Assembly (NCBI GenBank): GCA_003132265.1
Contig: PKXE01000083.1
Coordinates: forward strand, 39,935 to 51,363
From: Candidatus Dormiibacterota bacterium
Lineage (GTDB): Bacteria > Chloroflexota > Dormibacteria > Aeolococcales > Bog-877
Direction of reading: 5' to 3'
DNA length: 11,429 nucleotides
The notes under the pieces were generated by a model that saw only the letters and a program-made list of their open reading frames with translations, made no database searches and was not told the origin of the DNA. A program made the position numbers and the translations under genes. Of this stretch, positions 6,244 through 11,429 are shown piece after piece (positions within the stretch are counted from its first letter, which is position 1; the number at the start of each line of letters is the position of its first letter).

Positions 6244-6942
6244 ATGGCTCAAGTGACAGCCTCCCCCACCGCCTCACCCGTCACCCGCTGCTACCTGGCC
6301 CGCCACTGCGATGTCGCCAACCCGGACGGGGTCCTGTACGGTCACCTCCCCAACTTCCCCCTCAGTGCCAAGGGCCGCCAGCAGGCGGCCGTCATGGGCA
6401 GGTACCTGGCCGAGGCCGGTATCCGCGCTATCTACACCAGCCCGCTCCAGCGGGCCCAGGAGACCGCGGACCTGCTCGCCACCGAACTGTTCCCGTTCCC
6501 ACCTGTGCTGGTGCGCCCGGAACTGGTCGAGGCCGAGTTCGGTCGCTACCTCCAGGGCACCCGCTACCGCGACGTCCTCTGGCGCAAGCCCCGCTGGTGG
6601 GTCCACATGGTCTGGCCGGGACTGGTCCCCGGCGACGAGTCCATGGGCTCGATGGCCCGTCGAGTGGAACGAACGATTAGGGAGGGACTCCGGGAGCGCG
6701 CAGGCGAGGCCTTCCTCTGCATCAGCCACGGCGATCCCATCCAAGCCTTCTGGGCCACCAGCGACCACCGCCTGCCCTGGGCCCTCCATCGGCTTCAGTG
6801 CTCTAAGGGCGGCCTCCTGGAGCTCCGGTACCGGGGCGAGGAACTTATCTCCAAGACCTACCTGTCACCCGAGGCCCTCGCCGCGTCCGTGGGCCTCTCG
6901 GGGGCCGCTACCGAGGCGGCGGCAGTCGCCGACCCCAGCTGA
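6244..6942 (+). CDS. Histidine phosphatase (phosphoglycerate mutase-like) family protein
   Basis: Phosphatase or mutase of the branch-1 histidine phosphatase superfamily, 232 residues, cytoplasmic. The catalytic set is visible: phospho-accepting H21 with R20 in LARHCDV, R70 in SPLQRAQET, acidic E96 in LVEAEFGRY, and the second His H162 in ISHGDPIQA. The usual RHG is RHC here. The core is complete through about residue 210, and the Ala-rich C-tail has no known role. The substrate is not deducible: candidates are phosphoglycerate-like small molecules, or the unknown role of the TIGR03848-type proteins that accompany DUF3090 in actinobacteria. The ATG at 6244 has no strong Shine-Dalgarno sequence. 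The gene diverges from tRNA-Arg across 102 bases and converges on the sdh operon with a 22-base gap. Confidence 0.9.
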   Translation: MAQVTASPTASPVTRCYLARHCDVANPDGVLYGHLPNFPLSAKGRQQAAVMGRYLAEAGIRAIYTSPLQRAQETADLLATELFPFPPVLVRPELVEAEFGRYLQGTRYRDVLWRKPRWWVHMVWPGLVPGDESMGSMARRVERTIREGLRERAGEAFLCISHGDPIQAFWATSDHRLPWALHRLQCSKGGLLELRYRGEELISKTYLSPEALAASVGLSGAATEAAAVADPS

Positions 6943-6947
6943 CCCGG

Positions 6948-6966
6948 GATCTCCTGGCGGAGGATC
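6948..6966. terminator. Hairpin between convergent genes, possible bidirectional terminator
   Basis: GATCTCC (6948-6954) pairs with GGAGGATC (6959-6966), with one bulged G and loop TGGC. It fills the 22-base gap between the histidine phosphatase stop and the stop of the fused sdh gene. There is no T-tract on either strand, so the assignment is tentative. Confidence 0.3.
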
Positions 6967-9619
6967 AGGCGGACGGAACATCCTCGTCTGAGGCGGCAGG
7001 GCTGGCCGCCGGCCGGTGCTGGCCCGGGCGCAGTAGCGAGAGGGCGCCGCGGATGGGGTCGAAGTGGCGGTCGGCCATCCTCTCCTTCAACGGGATGATC
7101 GAGTTGTCGGTGATCTTGATGTGCTCCGGGCACACTTCGGTGCAGCACTTGGTGATGTTGCAGAGTGCGATGCCCGCCTCCCCATGAAGTTGGGGGATCC
7201 GGTTGGCGACATCCCGGGGGTGCATCTCCAGGGAGGCCACCCGCACCATGAAGCGGGGCCCGAAGAAACGGTTCTTACCCTCATGCTCACGGAGGACGTG
7301 GCAGACGTCCTGGCAGAGGAAACACTCGATGCAGCGACGCTGCTCGCTGAGTCTCTCGATGTCCTGTTGATACATCACGAAGGGGGCGTGATCCCCCTCC
7401 GCCGGAGTGAACGGCTGGATCCGGCGGTTGACCTCGTAGTTCCAGCTGACATCGGTCACCAGATCCTCGATCTTGGGGAAGGCCTGCATCGGCCGGACTG
7501 AGATCTCGGTGGCGATCTCCAGCACCTGGTCGACCCGCGTCTTACACAGCAGCTGCGGCCGGCCGTTGATCTCGGCGCTGCACGAACCACACTTGCCGGC
7601 CTTGCAGTTCCAGCGGCAGGCCAGGTCGCCGGTGCCGTTGGCTTGGATCCAGTGGATGGCGTCCAGCACCACCATCCCCTCGATCTGTGGAACCGAGAAA
7701 TCCTGGAAGTCGCCCCCTGAGGCATTGCCCCGCCAGACCTTGAGCTTCACCTTGCGGTCGGTGGCGCCGTCCTCGTAGTTGATTCGCAACCGGGTCGGCC
7801 GCTCGTCCTCCGGCGAGGCCTCGACCTTAGGCGCCGGCTTGCCCTTGAGCCGCGCCTGCAGCTTGGCCTCCACCGCATCCGCGATCCCGGTTGCCGCCAC
7901 CCTGGTCTCCCCCTCAGTCAACTTACGCAGCCGCTCGGGCATGGGCGGAAGCGGGGAATGGACCACCTCCATGCGGCCGTCCCCGCCGATACGGGTGACG
8001 AGATTGACCTGGCCCAGGTCAGGGTCACGCTCAGGGTAGTCGAGCCGCCACTGCGCTCCTCGGCTCTCGCGACGCTCGAGCGCAGACCGCACGATCGCCT
8101 CGCTGACGGTCAGCATGAAGAGGTCGTCGCGGGCTCCGCTGAAGCCCGGGTTGTAGGCGGTGTTTCCCGGGACCCGGATCCGCTTGGCCCGTTCCTGGAG
8201 CTCCAGGATCTCCTCCAAGGTGTCCTGCAGCGAGGCCTCGGTGCGGGCGATCGCCGCCCCTGACTGCATGGCGTTCTGGAGGGTGCGGTGGAGCTGGAAG
8301 GGATCCTCCCCGTCCCCTCCTGACAGCGGTCGGAGCAGGATTTCCTTCTCCGCCTCGATGTCAGCCTGGCTCACCTTCGGCAACGAGCTGCGCGAGCGCG
8401 CGTACTCGGCGGCCGCCACCCCCGCCCGCCGGCCGAAGACCAGGATGTCGCTCAGCGAGTTGCCGCCCAGCCGGTTGGCCCCGTGCAGCCCGGCGGCGAC
8501 CTCGCCGGCCGCGTACAGCCCGGGTACGGTGGTGGCTGCGGTTTCGGCCTCGACGTTGACCCCGCCCATGGTGTAGTGGATCGTCGGGGCCACCTCCATC
8601 GCCTCCTTGGTGATGTCCACCCCGGCCAGGCTGTGGAACTGCTCGTACATCGACGGCAGCCGGCGCCGGATGGTCTCGGCGCCCAGGTGGGTCACGTCCA
8701 GGAAGGCGCCCCCATGCGGCGATCCCCGGCCCGCCTGCACCTCCTTGAAGATGGATCGGGCCACCACGTCCCGCGAGGAAAGATCTTTCTTGAGGGGGTC
8801 ATAGCGCGCCATGAACCGCTCGCCGACGCTGTTGCGCAGAATGCCCCCCTCGCCACGGACCGCCTCGGTGACCAGGATTCCTCTGGCGCCTGGCGGCCAG
8901 ACCATCCCCGTCGGGTGGAACTGGACGAACTCCATGTCCTTGAGTTCAGCGCCCGCCTGGTAGGCCATCGCGGCCCCATCGCCGGTGCCCTCCCAGGAAT
9001 TGGAGGTGACCAGGAACATCCGGCCCCAACCGCCGGTGGCCAGCACCACCGCTTTGGCCCTAATCACCACGAACTCGCCGGTCGCCCGGTCATACCCAAA
9101 GGCGCCCGCGATCCGGTCGCCGTCCTTGAGCAGGCGGGTGAGCGTCGTCTCCATGTGCACCGTGACCCCCTCGGTGTGCACCAAGCGGTCCTGGCAGGTG
9201 CGGATCAGCTCCAGCCCGGTTCGGTCCCCGATGTGGGCCAAGCGGCGCCATGAATGGGCGCCGAACGCCCGCTGGCTGATCCCCCCCGCCGTGGTGCGAT
9301 CGAAGACCCCGCCCCACTCCTCCAGCTCGATGACCCGGTCAATCGCCTCATGGGCATGGAGCTCGACCATCCGCCAGTTGTTGACCATGGCGCCACCGCG
9401 CATGGTGTCCCCGAAATGCACCTCCCAGGAGTCCTCGCTATCGAGGTTGCCCAGGGCGGCGGCGATGCCTCCCTCGGCCATCACCGTGTGAGCCTTGCCC
9501 AGGAGCGACTTGCAGACAACCCCCACCTGGCAGCCGTGCTCAGCGGCGGCGATGGCGGCCCGCATGCCGGCCCCGCCGGCGCCCAGCACCAGCACGTCGT
9601 AGTTGGCCTCGATGGTCAC
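6965..9619 (-). CDS. sdhAB: Fused succinate dehydrogenase/fumarate reductase flavoprotein and iron-sulfur protein (SdhA-SdhB)
   Basis: Oxidises succinate to fumarate at FAD and passes electrons through three Fe-S clusters towards the membrane anchor and quinone. SdhA and SdhB are normally two proteins; here one 884-residue frame holds both. Residues 1-575 are SdhA: dinucleotide fold GAGGAGMRAA, H44 (GKAHTVMAEGG) for covalent FAD, and active-site H235 (QFHPTG), R283 (SRDVVAR), H348 (IHYTMGG) and R383 (NRLGGNS). A charged linker spans about 576-608. Residues 609-884 are SdhB: [2Fe-2S] ligands C672, C677, C680 and C692; [4Fe-4S] ligands C763, C766, C769 and C830; [3Fe-4S] ligands C773, C820 and C826. 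The spacing equals that of E. coli SdhB, and extra cysteines occur at 668 and 825. The start is GTG at 9619 with a GGGGAAGG-type ribosome site, 15 bases after the sdhC stop. The flavoprotein most resembles mycobacterial Sdh1. The direction in vivo (succinate oxidation or fumarate reduction) is not proven by sequence. Confidence 0.95.
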   Translation of the reverse strand: MTIEANYDVLVLGAGGAGMRAAIAAAEHGCQVGVVCKSLLGKAHTVMAEGGIAAALGNLDSEDSWEVHFGDTMRGGAMVNNWRMVELHAHEAIDRVIELEEWGGVFDRTTAGGISQRAFGAHSWRRLAHIGDRTGLELIRTCQDRLVHTEGVTVHMETTLTRLLKDGDRIAGAFGYDRATGEFVVIRAKAVVLATGGWGRMFLVTSNSWEGTGDGAAMAYQAGAELKDMEFVQFHPTGMVWPPGARGILVTEAVRGEGGILRNSVGERFMARYDPLKKDLSSRDVVARSIFKEVQAGRGSPHGGAFLDVTHLGAETIRRRLPSMYEQFHSLAGVDITKEAMEVAPTIHYTMGGVNVEAETAATTVPGLYAAGEVAAGLHGANRLGGNSLSDILVFGRRAGVAAAEYARSRSSLPKVSQADIEAEKEILLRPLSGGDGEDPFQLHRTLQNAMQSGAAIARTEASLQDTLEEILELQERAKRIRVPGNTAYNPGFSGARDDLFMLTVSEAIVRSALERRESRGAQWRLDYPERDPDLGQVNLVTRIGGDGRMEVVHSPLPPMPERLRKLTEGETRVAATGIADAVEAKLQARLKGKPAPKVEASPEDERPTRLRINYEDGATDRKVKLKVWRGNASGGDFQDFSVPQIEGMVVLDAIHWIQANGTGDLACRWNCKAGKCGSCSAEINGRPQLLCKTRVDQVLEIATEISVRPMQAFPKIEDLVTDVSWNYEVNRRIQPFTPAEGDHAPFVMYQQDIERLSEQRRCIECFLCQDVCHVLREHEGKNRFFGPRFMVRVASLEMHPRDVANRIPQLHGEAGIALCNITKCCTEVCPEHIKITDNSIIPLKERMADRHFDPIRGALSLLRPGQHRPAASPAASDEDVPSA

Positions 9620-9634
9620 GGCCTTCCCCTCAAC

Positions 9635-10411
9635 TCAGAACCCCAGGTGGGGGTCATGAATAACCCCGTATTGGAGCAGCCGGATGTAGACGTCGATGAT
9701 GATCAGGCTGAACAAGCTCAGCCAGGCAAAGATCGAGTGCCGCGCGTTGAGCCAGCTGGTCCCCTTCCAGAGCTGATGGCGCTGGGCCCCCGCCAGGACG
9801 CAGGAGAAGCAGTCCACGCCGCCTCCCACCAGATGCCGCAGGGAATGGCAGCCGAAGGTATAGCCGGACAGGAAGACGATATTCACCAGCATTATTGCGG
9901 TTCCCAGGCCGAAGCCGAGATGACCGTGGTAGGAGAACGCCCGGAACGTGTCGATCCAGAGCACCACCACGAACCCCACCGCCAAGTACATGAAGAAGCG
10001 GTGCAGGTTGTTCAGCACAAACGGCAGCTTGCTCTCACCTCGGTACCCTCTCCCGCGGCCGGTCGGCGACAGGGTCGCCAGCTGCGAGGGCTCGCCCTTG
10101 GCGCAACCGGGAGGGTCGGCGAAGAACGAGCGGTAGTAGGCCTTGCGGTAGTAGTAGCAGGTGGCCCTGAACCCCAGCGGGATGAAGAAGATGAAGAGGG
10201 CTGGGGAGACCGGAGTGCGGCCGACCGCCACCTGCGGCGAGTAGAACGGCGACAGGTACTGGTGGAACTGGTCGCTGTGGAAGAACACGATGGTCCACAA
10301 GCTGTAGACCCCGAAGAGGCTGAGCCAGAGGACCACGTTGGCCGGGTACATCCACCACAGTTGCCGGAGTTGGGCTCTGCTCACCCGGCCCAAGCCAAGG
10401 CTGGCCGCCAT
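9635..10411 (-). CDS. sdhC: Succinate dehydrogenase membrane anchor subunit, Sdh1 type
   Basis: Anchors the catalytic subunits and carries electrons to quinone. The 258-residue protein has five likely membrane helices (about 21-44, 67-88, 131-155, 164-187, 224-247), so one protein does the work of SdhC plus SdhD. It resembles the single anchor of mycobacterial Sdh1, as shown by RATCYYYRKAYYRSFF, YRGESKLPFVLNNLHRFF, SGYTFGCHSLRHLVGG and WLNARHSIFAWLSLFS. At the end of the fourth helix C188, H189, H193, C201 and C204 cluster in CHSLRHLVGGGVDCFSC. A Rieske-type [2Fe-2S] centre has been described in the mycobacterial Sdh1 anchor, so these are candidate ligands; other histidines could bind haem. 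Residues about 107-121 form an extra Ser/Gly/Arg-rich loop. The ATG shares its A with the mdh stop (TGATG), suggesting translational coupling. Confidence 0.9.
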   Translation of the reverse strand: MAASLGLGRVSRAQLRQLWWMYPANVVLWLSLFGVYSLWTIVFFHSDQFHQYLSPFYSPQVAVGRTPVSPALFIFFIPLGFRATCYYYRKAYYRSFFADPPGCAKGEPSQLATLSPTGRGRGYRGESKLPFVLNNLHRFFMYLAVGFVVVLWIDTFRAFSYHGHLGFGLGTAIMLVNIVFLSGYTFGCHSLRHLVGGGVDCFSCVLAGAQRHQLWKGTSWLNARHSIFAWLSLFSLIIIDVYIRLLQYGVIHDPHLGF

Positions 10412-11334
10412 CAGCCTAGGACCGCGATGGTCTCGCGTACCGCCTCGGCGGAGCGGACCAGCTCAGCGCGCTCGGCCGGGGTCAGCTCCACCTCGATGAC
10501 CTCCTCCACCCCGGCCGTCCCGAGCTTGACCGGGACCCCCACCACGACGCCGTCGAGGCCGTATTCGCCCTCCAGGTGGATGGCGCAGGGGAGGATCTGA
10601 CCGCGGTCGAGCAAGATGGCCTCGACCATCTGGGCCGCCGACGCCGACGGCGCATAGAACGCGCTGCCGGTCTTGAGGTGGCGGACAATCTCCGCCCCTC
10701 CGTCGCGAGTGCGTTGCACGACCTCCTCCAGCCGCTCGGGTGCGATCAGCCGGCCGATCGGCACCCCCGCCACCGTGGTCACCGCTCGGAGCGGAACCAT
10801 GGAGTCCCCGTGTCCGCCGAGCACGTAGGCCTCGACGCTGCGCACCGAGACCCGCAACTCCGCCGCCAGAAAGGTGCGGAAACGCGCCGTGTCCAGGACC
10901 CCGGCCATGCCGATCACCCGCGTCCGGGGTAGCCCGCTGACCCGCAGCGCCAATTCGGTCATCACGTCCAGCGGATTGGTGACGATGATCAGGATCGCAT
11001 CGGGCGAGTGCTCCATCACCGCAGTCGTGACCTCGCCCACAATCTTGGCATTCGCAGTGACCAGGTCATCCCGACTCATCCCCGGCTTGCGCGCCAGGCC
11101 GGAGGTGATCACGACGAGCCGGGATCCATCGGTGATCGCGTAATCGGTGCTGCCGACCACCTGGCTGTCGTAGCCAACGACCGGCCCCGCCTCGAGCAGG
11201 TCCAGTGCCTTGCCCTCGGCCAGCCCCTCGACCACGTCGACCAGGGCGACGTCGACCAGGTCGAGCTCCGCCAAGCGCTGGGCCAGGGTGGCGCCCACAT
11301 TCCCAGCACCGATGACCGAGACCTTGTCCCTCAT
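10411..11334 (-). CDS. mdh: Malate dehydrogenase (NAD-dependent, LDH-like type)
   Basis: Oxidises malate to oxaloacetate with NAD+ in the TCA cycle; cytoplasmic, 307 residues, usual length for the LDH-like MDH group. The Rossmann start [15 protein letters not shown] and D33 in ALVDVVEG favour NAD over NADP. The active-site loop [11 protein letters not shown] (R82, R88) is the malate-type signature, distinguishing it from lactate dehydrogenase, which has Gln there. [20 protein letters not shown] and GGHGDSMVP with catalytic H175 follow. The start is placed at ATG 11334 because the Rossmann strand begins there and GGGAGG lies four bases before it. An in-frame upstream start at 11406 would add 24 residues without homology. 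It is the first gene of the operon with sdhC and the fused sdhAB, overlapping sdhC by one base. Confidence 0.96.
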   Translation of the reverse strand: MRDKVSVIGAGNVGATLAQRLAELDLVDVALVDVVEGLAEGKALDLLEAGPVVGYDSQVVGSTDYAITDGSRLVVITSGLARKPGMSRDDLVTANAKIVGEVTTAVMEHSPDAILIIVTNPLDVMTELALRVSGLPRTRVIGMAGVLDTARFRTFLAAELRVSVRSVEAYVLGGHGDSMVPLRAVTTVAGVPIGRLIAPERLEEVVQRTRDGGAEIVRHLKTGSAFYAPSASAAQMVEAILLDRGQILPCAIHLEGEYGLDGVVVGVPVKLGTAGVEEVIEVELTPAERAELVRSAEAVRETIAVLG

Positions 11335-11386
11335 GGAACCTCCCAGAAGCGGGCGCGGCTCGCCCAACTCAAACTGATCCCCTCTC

Positions 11387-11392
11387 ATGATA
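11387..11392 (-). promoter_or_regulatory. Candidate -10 box for the mdh-sdh operon
   Basis: TATCAT on the minus strand matches five of six consensus positions, about 50 bases upstream of the mdh start. No good -35 element is seen at the expected distance, so this is only a candidate. Confidence 0.25.
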
Positions 11393-11429
11393 GGGACTGC
11401 GGTCACTTCGCCTCAGGTCAGGCGCCCGG

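Noticed and set aside
7700..7830. Internal translation start for a separate SdhB inside the fused gene
   Set aside because: GTG and TTG codons with weak purine-rich stretches exist near residues 611-625, but none has a well-spaced ribosome site, so a separate SdhB is not supported, though not excluded.
8483..9253. 256-codon plus-strand frame under the flavoprotein
   Set aside because: Antisense shadow of conserved SdhA sequence, with no homology signs.
9254..10600. 448-codon plus-strand open frame across sdhAB, sdhC and mdh
   Set aside because: It is His/Gln/Pro-rich without domains and runs antisense to three confidently identified genes.
11335..11406. Upstream in-frame start adding 24 residues to malate dehydrogenase
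   Set aside because: The extension precedes the Rossmann strand, has no homology, and the internal ATG at 11334 has an ideal ribosome site.
1..11429. CRISPR arrays, insertion sequences, prophage or defence genes
   Set aside because: No regularly spaced repeats, transposase, integrase or recognisable defence domains were seen on either strand.

Overview
The window is GC-rich bacterial chromosome made almost entirely of ordinary housekeeping genes. The genes point to a high-GC soil-type lineage near Actinomycetota or Dormibacterota/Chloroflexota: a DUF3090-family protein, a mycobacterial Sdh1-like succinate dehydrogenase anchor, a cytoplasmic GH15 glucosidase, and third codon positions that are nearly all G or C. 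This placement is inferred from gene content; no taxonomic marker is present.

Left part, 1-2244: an ammonium transporter (Amt) whose reading frame is open to the window edge, then tRNA-Ser(GGA) with encoded CCA, a good -10 box and a downstream hairpin. About 0.6 kb of decayed DNA follows. It holds a frameshifted P-loop kinase-like pseudogene and an unidentified coding-like remnant, both on the minus strand.

Middle, 2245-6942: a GH15 glucoamylase/trehalase-like enzyme, a DUF3090 protein with a C-terminal zinc-binding-like motif, and a secreted FKBP-type prolyl isomerase lipoprotein, all on the plus strand. A PlsC-type acyltransferase and tRNA-Arg(TCT) lie on the minus strand. The FKBP and plsC genes converge and overlap by 18 bp at their 3' ends. 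A histidine-phosphatase gene follows on the plus strand.

Right part, 6943-11429: a compact minus-strand operon for TCA-cycle and respiratory enzymes, transcribed mdh, then the sdhC-type membrane anchor, then a single 884-codon gene that joins a complete SdhA flavoprotein to a complete SdhB iron-sulfur protein. All expected FAD, active-site and Fe-S ligands are visible in the fused protein. The anchor belongs to the single-subunit Sdh1 type and has a Cys/His cluster at the end of a membrane helix that could bind a metal centre. The operon would couple succinate oxidation to the quinone pool and malate oxidation to NADH; fumarase is not in the window.

No CRISPR array, insertion sequence, phage or defence module was seen. 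The most unusual item is the SdhA-SdhB fusion together with its anchor.
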